Assembly (NCBI GenBank): GCA_018136815.1
Contig: CM030937.1
Span: 6,066,526 to 6,130,525, forward strand
Origin: Isochrysis galbana
Lineage: Eukaryota; Haptophyta; Isochrysidales; Isochrysidaceae
DNA: 64,000 bases
Direction of reading: 5' to 3'
The translations under genes and the position numbers were made by a program. This document shows, one piece after another, positions 23,153-36,600 of the stretch. The notes beneath the pieces are model-generated. The model did no database searches, had not been told where the DNA came from, and worked only from the letters and a program-made list of their open reading frames with translations. Position 1 is the first letter of the stretch. Each line of letters starts with the position of its first letter.

Positions 23153-23730
23153 CTTTGAACAGAGGGCAGGGGGGTTCGTGCTGTTTGGGTTGGTTGAAGT
23201 GTGAAGGGGGAGTGGGAGAGGGAGTCTAGTGTTGCAAGGGGGCCCAAGGCAGGGCACTGAGTGATTGGTACCAGTGGCCCACAAGAGTGGGGTGAAGACG
23301 AGAATTCTGTCAACAAGTTGGAAAACAGAGGCATGGGGTGCTCTCCGTATGGGGTTGATGGTTGTGAAGTGCCCTCCCATGTTGGGTGCACTGATGGTAG
23401 AGGTTTCCACCATGGGGAGGGCAGCTGAGCTACCCTCCCACATGAGGTGCTCTTGGGGTGGAGAGGTTTCCCACTGTAGGAGGGGGTCTCAAAGACCCTC
23501 TGCATGATGCGCAGAGCCATGGTGGCAACCTGTTCGGTGCCAGTGCTCGCCACCCCGCGCGCTTGCGCGGGTGTGGTTTGGATGGGTTGGATGGGCTCTG
23601 TGGTTTGGATGGGTTGGATGGGCTCTGAGAGGGCTTTCTGACGAGCCGCCTCGGGCGGCGTGGGGCGTCCCAGGTGGGGCGCGGTGGCGAGGGTCGCCTG
23701 GGGCTCGGGAGCGGTCGCAGCACGCTCCAT
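23153..23730 (-). mobile_element. LINE 5'-end relic with MERA-type ORF start
   Basis: On the minus strand ATGGAGCGTGCTGCG starts at 23730. It is preceded by, and overlaps, a hairpin ATAGTTTGAACTAT (23729-23742), as in the LINE at 55609. The frame continues about 190 codons as Pro/Thr/Ser-rich, low-complexity sequence before entering the LTR fragment. A 27-bp unit is tandemly repeated (23574-23600, 23601-23627). Confidence 0.4.
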
Positions 23731-23746
23731 AGTTCAAACTATAACA

Positions 23747-23836
23747 TGTCAGAGCAAGGCTCATCTCACTCTTGGTGATGGCCTGCGAGGGCGCGCCGGC
23801 AGCTAGCGCGGAGTGCGGTTCTTGCGGGGAGCTCAT
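23747..23836 (-). repeat. 90-bp fragment of family B gag
   Basis: Identical to 38527-38616, part of the N-terminal low-complexity region of B gag (SSPQEPHSALAAGAPSQ). It abuts the LINE relic hairpin. Confidence 0.85.
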
Positions 23837-24260
23837 GGAGCTTTCCTCGGGGGTGACTACGGGCATGGTTATCGACGCACGACGCACGACGCACGGAGGG
23901 CGTGGAAGTGTGGAAGGAGGCTTGTGGGAGGTGGTGGCAGGCGACTGGGGGTGGCTCAGGCGCGTGCTTGGCTTGTATTGACTCGTTGACTCGGGGTATA
24001 GACTCAGGAACTCGGGGGGACTCGCTTGGGAACACGGTGAAGTTGCTACAAAAAGCTCGAGGGCACGGAGCCACACAAACTAACCCAAACGGGGCGAAAA
24101 CTAACCACATCTGGACGGACGGCCAGGCGTCGGCACCAGGGCAACTCAGCAACGCGCAGACATGCGACACAGGGGAGGCCGACACAACGAGGGCAGATCT
24201 CGTTGGGGAGATAGATATGACCGATAGACGAGAGAAGACAAAAGACGGTCATGGAACATT
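23837..24260. other. No supported gene
   Basis: Short GACTCGGG and CGACGCACGA repeats only. This flanks the B 3' LTR. Confidence 0.5.
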
Positions 24261-24796
24261 TGATGACAACAAGAGAAGGTAAGAGAAGAGGGCCGGAGGC
24301 GACGGACGGCACGCCGAGGGAAAGAACCTGCCGCGGGGGGGGGCGAGGGACCGAGGGCACGGCGGGGCAGCGTGGGAGGGCGCGAGGCCAATCTCGGAGC
24401 GAGATCGCGTCCTTTCTCTCGCGGAGCGCGGAGAGACCCCCCACGAGACATCTTGGGACCGGAGAATGTTTTGGACGAATCTTCCTGTCGTCGGCCGAGG
24501 AGATGCGGACGGAGAGAGAGAGAGAGAGTCTCGCAGAGCGACTGCAGAACGAGAAGTCGAAGTCATGCCGGTTTATTACCTTAAACGAGCCAACAATTAT
24601 AGTAACAGCAAAACAAAATTCGAATCGCAAATTTCGAGACCAAAATCTGCAAACCTGGATTTGAGACCATGGGGAATCCGAATCTGTGTGTCTTGTGCGT
24701 CAGCGGCAACACGGGTAACTGTTCAATTGTAATTGTGAGCGCGTACCTTACACGAATATTCATGCCTACAGCCTTCAGATGGGCAGGAATACAACA
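24261..24796 (-). repeat. 3' LTR of element B
   Basis: Reading on the minus strand it begins TGTTGTATTCC at 24796, directly after the polypurine tract, and can end in TCATCA at 24261, giving TG...CA ends and 536 bp. AATAAA lies at 24577-24572. The copy at 50161-50696 differs at one position that I noticed (24604 versus 50504 region). The downstream end is inferred from shared sequence, not from a target duplication. Confidence 0.75.
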
Positions 24797-24806
24797 CCCC
24801 CCGACT
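24797..24806 (-). promoter_or_regulatory. Polypurine tract of element B
   Basis: The minus strand reads AGTCGGGGGG immediately before the LTR TGTTG. It fits the plus-strand primer site. Confidence 0.7.
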
Positions 24807-24965
24807 TAAATCGAGACGTCTCCCGATGTCGAGCCAAGAGAGTTCATTTAACCATACGAGACGAGAGACTTAGAAGAGGAGGATTTACCCATGGATCCAA
24901 AGCGAGCACAAAATCGGCAGCTTAGCGCGGCGACCCCCGATTTCGTACGCCACGTCCTACCACGT

Positions 24966-24987
24966 TCTCCCTTTTACAGGAGTTTTG
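24966..24987 (-). promoter_or_regulatory. Noncoding motif shared by families A and B (B copy)
   Basis: The plus strand reads TCTCCCTTTTACAGGAGTTT, between the B pol stop and the polypurine tract. Compare 40298-40317 and 847-868. Confidence 0.4.
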
Positions 24988-25053
24988 CTCGGGCAGTTGC
25001 GCTGGGTCAGGCGCTGACGCGACGCTAATCATCCACTTCCGGTCGACTTAGCG

Positions 25054-28000
25054 CTACGAACGTGAACGAGAACGGGTACGACTTGAAGGCAGATCAGGAG
25101 GAATACGATTTGACTCTTGAACTCGACGTGGAACTTGATTAGACTGGGGACTTGAACTTGGACTTGAAGAGGAGTCTACAGCGGAGTGAGCTTGGGGTTG
25201 AACCGGACGGCGGTCGAAAGTGGTGTCGTACGACTCAACTAGATCAGCACAACGCCGAAGCAACTCAATTCGAGACTCCCAAGTAGCTTCAGAACGAGGA
25301 TAGCCGCGCCATTTGACGAGATACTTGAATGAAACTCCCTCGCCCTTGCGAGCGAGTAACTCTTCGACCAAATACTCATCTCCAGCGAGCGGAGACGAAT
25401 CGGTGACGGTGAAGTACGGACGGAGATTGGAAATGTGAACTTCATCCTTGACTTGACGATTTTCGAGATCGCGTAGACGGTATCGAGTGGCCGAGATTGC
25501 TTCTTCTACTCGGTAGGGACCGGAGTAGAGATACTGAAGTTTGTTGGCGTGGCCAGGGATTCGACGACAAACTCTGTCTCCTGGTTTGAAGGTGACGCCG
25601 AGTTTAGACTTTTGAGAGGCGGAGCGCATCGATTCGCGTTGTGCTTCTTGAGTACTTTCGAGGGCAGACCGCCACGACTCGAGAAGCTTCTTATTGAGCT
25701 CGGTGGCGTAAGTGACGGCATCGGACGGAGGCCTAGATGGAAGCAACTCAAGAACAGGAGCAGGGTCAGCAAGTTGAGCTGGGAGACGAAGCTCCCGACC
25801 AAACAAGATAGCCGCGGGTGACTTGGGTACGACGCGACCGGCGGTCGCTCGCATAGACATGAGAAGAAACGGAAGGTGATCGACCCAATGGGCGCCGCCT
25901 TCATTGGAGACTCGAGTCATCGTGAGGAGAGTTTGTTGAGCTCTTTCCACTAGCCCTACGCCTTCGTGGCGATAGGCTTCAGTAGTGCTCAAGTCCGTGC
26001 CGGTCGCTTTGAGAATTAGGTCCACTAATCGAGAGCAAAGATTCGAGCCGGCGTCGGTCCGAAGTTGGCGAGGCACTCCATAACGAGAGACGATGAGGCG
26101 CATGAAGACGTCAAGACATTTCGCGGACGAGGGGTTACCGTTGCAAGGCTCAGCTTCAATCCAACGAGAGAGAGAATCGACGAAAACAATCAACTTGTCA
26201 AAACCGGAGCGGCCGGATACGAAATCGTGAGTGGGCGCCATCGAAAGAATATCGCAATAGACGACGTCGAAAGGATAAGATCCGATGGAAAGACCGGATG
26301 GATGGGCGAGCGGTCGCGGTAACGGTTTGCCAAGAGTGCATTCGTGGCACTCTCGAACGTATTCCGATACAGAGGCGGACAAGCCAGGCCAGTACACTCG
26401 AGTACGAAGTAGGGTAGACATCCTTGTCGCACCTGGGTGACCAAGGTGGTCATGGTAGGCGCGGAGGTACGTGTCACGAAGGGACTCCGGAATGTATAAA
26501 CGAAGAGGAGCCTCTTCCGCCTCTGACGAGCGGTAGTAAAGTAGGCCATCGCGAAGGAGGAATCGGGATCTTTTCTTCGACGACGAGCTAGAGTCAGGAA
26601 CAGAGACCGGACCGGCGGTGATCGAAGATTGTGCTTTCGAAAGGATCGACTCGAATTCAGAAAGGATTGAGCTAGCGAGCTCGTCGGTAGAGAGCGCTTG
26701 ACGCAATTCGTCGGCATGAGGCACGCCCACATCGAGATACGAGGAGGTAATCGACTCCGAAGATTCCGATGCTTGACGAGCGAGCCTATCGTTTGCTTGT
26801 TGGCGGCGAGCGGTGAGGGTGGATGAAGTGACCGCGGCGGCAACTATGTCGTGAATCTCAGAAGAATCGAAAGAATGGGCATCACTCTCCTCGACATGGA
26901 GAGGATCGTGATCGGGCTCGAGAGCAACTAAGCGGGATAAGCCGTCGGCGTCCCAGTGAGTGACTCCAGGTTTGTGCACGACGTCGAATCGATATTCGGC
27001 TAGCTTTAGGACCCATCGCATGAGGCGCGAGGCTGGACCACCGGTGACTTGATCTTTCATCGTGTGAAGCCAGCGCAAAGCTGAATGGTCTACGACGAGG
27101 GTGAAGTGGTGACCCCAGAGATAAGGCCTCCAATTTCGGATCGATTCTAGCGCTGCTAGAAGTTCGATTTCAGTGACTGTCCAATGGCGCTCAGCCAGAC
27201 TCAAACTACGACCGTAGTATGCAACGACGCGCTCTCTCCCTTCGTCGTCCTTCTGTGCGAGGACGCCGGCGATGCCGAGCTTGCTAGCCCCGTCGGTCTT
27301 AACGAGGAAAGGACGGTCGTCTCGAGGAGGTGCGAGTACGGGTTCTTCACAGATAGCTTGCTTGAGATCTTCGATAGCCTGGCGACAGGCTTCTGTTTGC
27401 GACTCGACCGGGACATCGCACCCTTTCCGCGTGAGAGCGGTTAACGGCGCTGCACGGATCGCAAAACGGCGTATAAAACGGCGGTAGTACGAGCACAGTC
27501 CAAGGAAAGAACGGACGGCTTCGATAGAGTTGATTTGGGTAGGGTCGATTTTCGAGACGGCTTCCACTTTCTTGGGATCCATCCGAAGACCTTCACGCGA
27601 AACAACGTGGCCGAGATATTCAGCCGAGGTGGCAAAGAAAACGCATTTCGACATCTTGCAAGTGAGGCCCGCCCAGATGAGACGTTCCAAGACAAGATCA
27701 AGACGGTGTAACATTTGTTGGAATGACGACTCTTCCCTGGCCTGCAGCGAGTCACCTACGCCTGTCGACCAGGCGCCGACATCATCCAAGTATGGCATAC
27801 AAATCTCCCATGCCAACCCACCGAGAACGGCGTCCATGAGGCGGCACATATACGAGGGACCGGATTGAACACCAAAAGGCAAGTAATTGAACTCGTACTT
27901 GCCGCGATGAGTAGTGAACGCGGTGATATGTTTATCGGACTCTTTGATCGGTATACCCCAGAAACCAGATGCTAGGTCCAGGGTGCAAAGGAATAGAGAA

Positions 28001-30400
28001 TCGAGGTTGCCTTGGCCGGACGACAATCGGTCGATGGCTTCTACCGTGAGGGGAAGAGGGCTGTCCTCTAGACGAAGCTTGGAGTTGACGTCGCGATAAT
28101 CTACGCAGAAACGTACGGAGCCATCCTTCTTAGTGACTAACACGACTCGAGAGGCCCACGACGAATTTGATTTCCTAATGATGCCCGCGGACTCCATCTT
28201 GCAAACTTCGTCCTCTATGACCTTCTCACCCTCTCGTCCAACTCTAGACGGTGCGTGACGGTGAGCTTCGGCTCCGGGGTTGAGCGGTAGCTCTACCTCC
28301 ATCACGTGAGTGTGATTCGGGTTGGTCGGGTCAATTGCGAAAGCAGCGATACGTCGGGCTAGTAGACGACGAACTTGTTCACGTTGGGGCATCGAGAGAC
28401 GGCCCTCGGGGTCGATCTTGGCTGCCTCAAGGAGCTTACGTTGGTCCTCGTTGAGCGACTCAATCACATCCGGCGAGTTAACGTCACCGACGCGGTGATA
28501 AGTTCCGGCGTGAATCTTGAATCGAACCTGTAGCGAAGCTACAGGGTGGAACGACGGAAGGTGTAGTGGTTTGGCGTCAGTGTTGACCACCGTGATCGCG
28601 ATGGTGTGGTCGGAGTTCGGCCTCTCTACTTGAGGGATGACGAGAGGAGAGCTGTCAATAGTCTCGCGTGTAGGGAGTCGGTCCACGAGCATGGCGCAGT
28701 CTTCGTGTTCTCGAAGAGCTAGCGGAATTCGGACGTGAAACGTCGCCCGATGATAGGCCGGGATCGTGATAGGTTCGTGGGTGTATAGGAGGTACTCGGA
28801 GCCACAAGACGCCGGCGCTTTGGCGGCAAACTCATCGGCCGTGTTGAAGAGAGGCTCGGAGACTAGCTGGTTGTCGTTTTTGGTGGCCTGCGGCCCTCGG
28901 AAGAAGTCCGTCGTGATTGGGTTCGCGGAGGTCGGACAGACCTGTGCACAAGTCATGCTGACAGGGACCACCGCTATCGGTGACGTCGAGACGCGAAAGA
29001 TCGGCGGAGCGTCGGGGCTTGGACTGCCATTAACCTCAAGAGGAGCCACCGTGGATGGGGCACCGAGGGTGATAGAGCCGTCCGCGCTGCCGGAGGCGAG
29101 CTGAATCGAAGCGGCGTGCGTAGCTAAGAAGTCGTTCCCGAGCAGCAGCATCGGGTTGCCTTCAATCACCATGAACGTATGACGAAAGAGAAATCCACCG
29201 ACGGAGAAAACGATTCGAGCCTTGCCTCGCGTGATAAGAGGTAGGCCGTCCGGACCGTGAAGCGGTGTCACTACGGCTTGCGGCAGCCGCTCGACGCATG
29301 GCGTCGTTGGTAGGCTGGACAAGAGGGAAGTGGTCACGACCGACGGGCCAGCTCCGGTGTCAGCGAGTGTGCTGTTGACCGTGAGGGCGGAGTCGGCTAA
29401 GATTACTCCTTCTTTGCCGGCAGCCTCGCCGGAGCGGCAGACCATTAGATCTCGAACATATAGACAATGCCTTGGGTAGGCAGATGGTAGGGTATCCACG
29501 ACGCTCTCCGGGCCGGTGCGCGGTCACGTGTGCAATGGTGTCGGACAGGGACGGGGTTGGTCGCCAGCGTCGTTGCTCGGGTGAATTCGTCGTCAAACTG
29601 GTCGTCGTCTCTTCGGGTACTCCGACTGCCGCTATCGTGGCAGAGGGCCTAGAGGGTCGTCCTCGTTGGTAGCGGTACAGGGTGATAGCTTGGGACTAGT
29701 GTAGCCCAGGCCTCTCTTGTCGGTGGGGTGCCTCGGGTGGTCGGACATCTTTTCCCAATCTTTCTCGAGACGGGCTTGGGCTTCTGTCTTGGGTCTTCGA
29801 ACTAATGAGGCTAGCTCTTCGGCGCGGATGCCTTTGGCTTCCACAAACTCGATTGGCGCTCGGACGGCAGCGGTAAGGTCGGATTCCTCGTCGGGCGCCT
29901 GTCCGGCTAGAGCTTGCGCTCTTATTTCGTCAGCGGTTTCGAGCGTGACGTTGGACCATTTCTGGTCCCCGTTCACTCCGAATGATTGCCATTGTTGGCG
30001 CGCTTCCGGAGAGTCGTCGGCGTCGTCGGACGCGGCGAGCTCGCGCGTGCCGGAGGCGGGGCGGGTCCATGGAGAGAATGGGTCGTGGAGAGTAGACTCG
30101 GAGGCGTAGAATGGCGTGTCGTTGTCGTGGTTATCGTGGGTTTCTTTTTGGTCTTCGTGATTGTCTGACTCGGGAGTAGCTGGACGGGAAACAACGGGGT
30201 CGGAAGAAACTTCACTAGATTCCCTCCCCCTCTCATAACGATTGAAGAGCCGACCACGGCTCGTAAGCGGTAGCCTCAGTCGAGCTAAGGGAAGGCTGGT
30301 CCGATAGGCTGCGCGCCGCGCGCAAGCGAGTAGCTCCAACGCGGACAGTTTCTTCGTCTCGTGGCTGGTCTCCCTGTTGGCTCAAATGTCGAAGAAGAAC
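25054..30400 (-). CDS. pol: Element B pol, left-contig copy (PR to chromodomain, partial)
   Basis: The open frame runs cleanly from 29499 to the TAG at 25054 (followed two codons later by TAA). It holds retropepsin (DTGAGPS), reverse transcriptase (PYLDD near 27785), RNase H (KTDGAS), integrase (HHCC ending CHEC; DDE core) and a chromodomain (YLVKWRGY near 25305), then a Ser/Arg-rich tail. Upstream to 30400 the same protein continues in broken frames: about ten single-base changes lie between 29300 and 30400 compared with 33940-35034, while 25862-29300 looks identical to 30501-33940. That pattern points to a poor-quality contig end. This copy supplies the integrase C-terminus and chromodomain that the right-hand contig lacks. 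Confidence 0.85.
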
Positions 30401-30500
30401 NNNNNNNNNNNNNNNNNNNNNNNNNNNNNNNNNNNNNNNNNNNNNNNNNNNNNNNNNNNNNNNNNNNNNNNNNNNNNNNNNNNNNNNNNNNNNNNNNNNN
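30401..30500. other. Assembly gap 2 (100 N), contigs overlap
   Basis: The left contig's last 4.54 kb (25862-30400) and the right contig's first 4.53 kb (30501-35034) are the same sequence. The gap is most likely negative in size. Confidence 0.9.
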
Positions 30501-30627
30501 AGAAGAAACGGAAGGTGATCGACCCAATGGGCGCCGCCTTCATTGGAGACTCGAGTCATCGTGAGGAGAGTTTGTTGAGCTCTTTCCACTAGCCCTACGC
30601 CTTCGTGGCGATAGGCTTCAGTAGTGC

Positions 30628-33600
30628 TCAAGTCCGTGCCGGTCGCTTGAGAATTAGGTCCACTAATCGAGAGCAAAGATTCGAGCCGGCGTCGGTCCGA
30701 AGTTGGCGAGGCACTCCATAACGAGAGACGATGAGGCGCATGAAGACGTCAAGACATTTCGCGGACGAGGGGTTACCGTTGCAAGGCTCAGCTTCAATCC
30801 AACGAGAGAGAGAATCGACGAAAACAATCAACTTGTCAAAACCGGAGCGGCCGGATACGAAATCGTGAGTGGGCGCCATCGAAAGAATATCGCAATAGAC
30901 GACGTCGAAAGGATAAGATCCGATGGAAAGACCGGATGGATGGGCGAGCGGTCGCGGTAACGGTTTGCCAAGAGTGCATTCGTGGCACTCTCGAACGTAT
31001 TCCGATACAGAGGCGGACAAGCCAGGCCAGTACACTCGAGTACGAAGTAGGGTAGACATCCTTGTCGCACCTGGGTGACCAAGGTGGTCATGGTAGGCGC
31101 GGAGGTACGTGTCACGAAGGGACTCCGGAATGTATAAACGAAGAGGAGCCTCTTCCGCCTCTGACGAGCGGTAGTAAAGTAGGCCATCGCGAAGGAGGAA
31201 TCGGGATCTTTTCTTCGACGACGAGCTAGAGTCAGGAACAGAGACCGGACCGGCGGTGATCGAAGATTGTGCTTTCGAAAGGATCGACTCGAATTCAGAA
31301 AGGATTGAGCTAGCGAGCTCGTCGGTAGAGAGCGCTTGACGCAATTCGTCGGCATGAGGCACGCCCACATCGAGATACGAGGAGGTAATCGACTCCGAAG
31401 ATTCCGATGCTTGACGAGCGAGCCTATCGTTTGCTTGTTGGCGGCGAGCGGTGAGGGTGGATGAAGTGACCGCGGCGGCAACTATGTCGTGAATCTCAGA
31501 AGAATCGAAAGAATGGGCATCACTCTCCTCGACATGGAGAGGATCGTGATCGGGCTCGAGAGCAACTAAGCGGGATAAGCCGTCGGCGTCCCAGTGAGTG
31601 ACTCCAGGTTTGTGCACGACGTCGAATCGATATTCGGCTAGCTTTAGGACCCATCGCATGAGGCGCGAGGCTGGACCACCGGTGACTTGATCTTTCATCG
31701 TGTGAAGCCAGCGCAAAGCTGAATGGTCTACGACGAGGGTGAAGTGGTGACCCCAGAGATAAGGCCTCCAATTTCGGATCGATTCTAGCGCTGCTAGAAG
31801 TTCGATTTCAGTGACTGTCCAATGGCGCTCAGCCAGACTCAAACTACGACCGTAGTATGCAACGACGCGCTCTCTCCCTTCGTCGTCCTTCTGTGCGAGG
31901 ACGCCGGCGATGCCGAGCTTGCTAGCCCCGTCGGTCTTAACGAGGAAAGGACGGTCGTCTCGAGGAGGTGCGAGTACGGGTTCTTCACAGATAGCTTGCT
32001 TGAGATCTTCGATAGCCTGGCGACAGGCTTCTGTTTGCGACTCGACCGGGACATCGCACCCTTTCCGCGTGAGAGCGGTTAACGGCGCTGCACGGATCGC
32101 AAAACGGCGTATAAAACGGCGGTAGTACGAGCACAGTCCAAGGAAAGAACGGACGGCTTCGATAGAGTTGATTTGGGTAGGGTCGATTTTCGAGACGGCT
32201 TCCACTTTCTTGGGATCCATCCGAAGACCTTCACGCGAAACAACGTGGCCGAGATATTCAGCCGAGGTGGCAAAGAAAACGCATTTCGACATCTTGCAAG
32301 TGAGGCCCGCCCAGATGAGACGTTCCAAGACAAGATCAAGACGGTGTAACATTTGTTGGAATGACGACTCTTCCCTGGCCTGCAGCGAGTCACCTACGCC
32401 TGTCGACCAGGCGCCGACATCATCCAAGTATGGCATACAAATCTCCCATGCCAACCCACCGAGAACGGCGTCCATGAGGCGGCACATATACGAGGGACCG
32501 GATTGAACACCAAAAGGCAAGTAATTGAACTCGTACTTGCCGCGATGAGTAGTGAACGCGGTGATATGTTTATCGGACTCTTTGATCGGTATACCCCAGA
32601 AACCAGATGCTAGGTCCAGGGTGCAAAGGAATAGAGAATCGAGGTTGCCTTGGCCGGACGACAATCGGTCGATGGCTTCTACCGTGAGGGGAAGAGGGCT
32701 GTCCTCTAGACGAAGCTTGGAGTTGACGTCGCGATAATCTACGCAGAAACGTACGGAGCCATCCTTCTTAGTGACTAACACGACTCGAGAGGCCCACGAC
32801 GAATTTGATTTCCTAATGATGCCCGCGGACTCCATCTTGCAAACTTCGTCCTCTATGACCTTCTCACCCTCTCGTCCAACTCTAGACGGTGCGTGACGGT
32901 GAGCTTCGGCTCCGGGGTTGAGCGGTAGCTCTACCTCCATCACGTGAGTGTGATTCGGGTTGGTCGGGTCAATTGCGAAAGCAGCGATACGTCGGGCTAG
33001 TAGACGACGAACTTGTTCACGTTGGGGCATCGAGAGACGGCCCTCGGGGTCGATCTTGGCTGCCTCAAGGAGCTTACGTTGGTCCTCGTTGAGCGACTCA
33101 ATCACATCCGGCGAGTTAACGTCACCGACGCGGTGATAAGTTCCGGCGTGAATCTTGAATCGAACCTGTAGCGAAGCTACAGGGTGGAACGACGGAAGGT
33201 GTAGTGGTTTGGCGTCAGTGTTGACCACCGTGATCGCGATGGTGTGGTCGGAGTTCGGCCTCTCTACTTGAGGGATGACGAGAGGAGAGCTGTCAATAGT
33301 CTCGCGTGTAGGGAGTCGGTCCACGAGCATGGCGCAGTCTTCGTGTTCTCGAAGAGCTAGCGGAATTCGGACGTGAAACGTCGCCCGATGATAGGCCGGG
33401 ATCGTGATAGGTTCGTGGGTGTATAGGAGGTACTCGGAGCCACAAGACGCCGGCGCTTTGGCGGCAAACTCATCGGCCGTGTTGAAGAGAGGCTCGGAGA
33501 CTAGCTGGTTGTCGTTTTTGGTGGCCTGCGGCCCTCGGAAGAAGTCCGTCGTGATTGGGTTCGCGGAGGTCGGACAGACCTGTGCACAAGTCATGCTGAC

Positions 33601-36600
33601 AGGGACCACCGCTATCGGTGACGTCGAGACGCGAAAGATCGGCGGAGCGTCGGGGCTTGGACTGCCATTAACCTCAAGAGGAGCCACCGTGGATGGGGCA
33701 CCGAGGGTGATAGAGCCGTCCGCGCTGCCGGAGGCGAGCTGAATCGAAGCGGCGTGCGTAGCTAAGAAGTCGTTCCCGAGCAGCAGCATCGGGTTGCCTT
33801 CAATCACCATGAACGTATGACGAAAGAGAAATCCACCGACGGAGAAAACGATTCGAGCCTTGCCTCGCGTGATAAGAGGTAGGCCGTCCGGACCGTGAAG
33901 CGGTGTCACTACGGCTTGCGGCAGCCGCTCGACGCATGCGTCGTTGGGTAGGCTGGACAAGAGGGAAGTGGTCACGACCGACGGGCCAGCTCCGGTGTCA
34001 GCGAGTGTGCTGTTGACCGTGAGGGCGGAGTCGGCTAAGATTACTCCTTCTTTGCCGGCAGCCTCGCCGGAGCGGCAGACCATTAGATCTCGAACATATA
34101 GACAATGCCTTGGGTAGGCAGATGGTAGGGTATCCACGACGCTCTCCGGCCGGTGCGCGGTCACGTGTGCAATGGTGTCGGACAGGGACGGGGTTGGTCG
34201 CCAGCGTCGTTGCTCGGGTGAATTCGTCGTCAAACTGGTCGTCGTCTCTTCGGGTACTCCGACTGCCGCTATCGTGGCAGAGGGCCTAGAGGGGTCGTCC
34301 TCGTTGGTAGCGGTACAGGGTGATAGCTTGGGACTAGTGTAGCCCAGGCCTCTCTTGTCGGTGGGGTGCCTCGGGTGGTCGGACATCTTTTCCCAATCTT
34401 TCTCGAGACGGGCTTGGGCTTCTGTCTTGGGTCTTCGAACTAATGAGGCTAGCTCTTCGGCGCGGATGCCTTTGGCTTCCACAAACTCGATTGGCGCTCG
34501 GACGGCAGCGGTAAGGTCGGATTCCTCGTCGGCGCCTCGTCCGGCTAGAGCTTGCGCTCTTATTTCGTCAGCGGTTTCGAGCGTGACGTTGGACCATTTC
34601 TGGTCCCCGTTCACTCCGAATGATTGCCATTGTTGGCGCCGCTTCCGGAGAGTCGTCGGCGTCGTCGGACGCGGCGAGCTCGCGCGTGCCGGAGGCGGGG
34701 CGGTCCATGGAGAGAATGGGTCGTGGAGAGTAGACTCGGAGGCGTAGAATGGCGTGTCGTTGTCGTGGTTATCGTGGGTTTCTTTTTGGTCTTCGTGATT
34801 GTCTGACTCGGGAGTAGCTGGACGGGAAACAACGGGGTCGGAAGAAACTTCACTAGATTCCCTCCCCCTCTCATAACGATGAAGAGCCGACCACGGCTCG
34901 TAAGCGGTAGCCTCAGTCGAGCTAAGGGAAGGCTGGTCCGATAGGCTGCGCCGCGCGCAAGCGAGTAGCTCCAACGCGGACAGTTTCTTCGTCGATGGCT
35001 GGTCTCCCTGTTGGCTCAAATGTCGAAGAAGAACAGGCATCCAATGGGTCGCCATCGCTCCAGCTACACCGACGTAGGTGCGGCTGCGAAGAGCGCCACG
35101 ATGCGGTGAAGGCGAGAGATTAGCCATGGCTGACTCACGACCATCCACGACGCAGGTTGGCTGGAGGGGCGGCAGCCCTTTGGTGAGGTACAACCCGGTG
35201 GCTTTCTGGTGTCCAGTGCCGTGCTCCCAGGGTTGGACGAATTGGGTCGGGGTCAACCCCCCGACTGAACGGCGAGCTTCCGCATGCATCCGAGGGTTCT
35301 CGACCGCTACAAACGGAGCAGTGGCGGAGGCCATTGACTTGAAGACGCGAGCGGCCGACTCAAGAGCGGCACGACGTCCGGGTTCTTGGGAGAGCCATTG
35401 ACTGCTGACGGCGGAGAGGTACGTGCAGGGCGGGTGGGCGATGACTAGGTCCCAACCTAGGTTTTGGACATGAAGCGCGTCGCCTTGGAAGTGGGGCACG
35501 TAATCAATCTCGGAAGGATACAAATCGCACGTAGCTACATCAGCTCCGGCGAGTAGGAACATGGAGGAGACGACGCCGCTCGTCTCGCCAACGACGAGAA
35601 CGCGTGGTGCGTGACAGCCAGACGTCAGCCCGTCTTGGACTCGTTGATTCATCTTCGTGAGCTCAGCGCAAAGCTCATCGAAGTGCTTGGGTAGCGCGGC
35701 GGCAGGCGAGGCTAGGGTGCCATCGCGAGGCCGGCGAAGCTCTTGGGCTGCCTCCGTGAGGTGCCGCGGTAATACCACCGCAGAGCCGCTCGCTCGTGCG
35801 CGAAGAGAGGCGAGAGCGTGGAGAGCGGGTGACGGGGTATCATCGCGGGTGCCGACATCGGAGTTGTTTTGAGAGGAATCGAAGGACTGGATCGCGGACG
35901 CATTGATCGCTGCCACGTGCATGATGGCGGTGGCAGTGGTATCGAGAGGCAGGTAGTGCTTGGAGGCTGCGACCGGTGGTCGCGGCGACGTAGGACGAAT
36001 GGAAGAAGACTCGGATATCGACGACGTGGAGACAGGCTCGGAGGACGGGATTGACGAAGAAACTCGGAGAAGTGGGGTGTCGGACGGCGGCGACGGACGC
36101 CGCGGCCGCGAGACCACCGGTGAGAGGCAGGAAGGACATGGCCTGGAGACTCGGTTGGGCTTGCTCAATGGGCGTAGAAGCTCGGTTTGGGAGGCCGCCG
36201 TTCCTCGACGTGCAGAGGAGTTGTGGTCACTCTCCATGGTCACGTCGGTAGAGGAAACGGGCCAGGGATCGACGTCGTTGCATTCTGTCGTCGGCGGGGT
36301 CGGCGCCGGCGAAAGAAGAGACGTGGCTGTCGTAGAAGCCGGCTGCGGGGAAGGCTGAGGCCAGGGTGGTGGCTCTGCGGCAGCGGCTGGCGTGGGTAGT
36401 GGCCGAAGAGGTTCTGCAATGTGAAGCATTCTTCGGAGGACTTGGCTTGGGCTAGCGGGTGGATGGACCGCTGAAATTACGGTGGATTCAGACTCGAATT
36501 CAGAAGACTCGGCGACTTGAGAGGGGCTAGGAGACGGCTGTGCCAGCTCCTCCATGGCTCTCGGTTGATGGGGTGGCGTGGGAACGCCGGTGGTCGACCG

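Noticed and set aside
30233-30676. Open frame crossing gap 2
   Set aside because: It joins two contigs through N and mixes overlapping copies of the same element.
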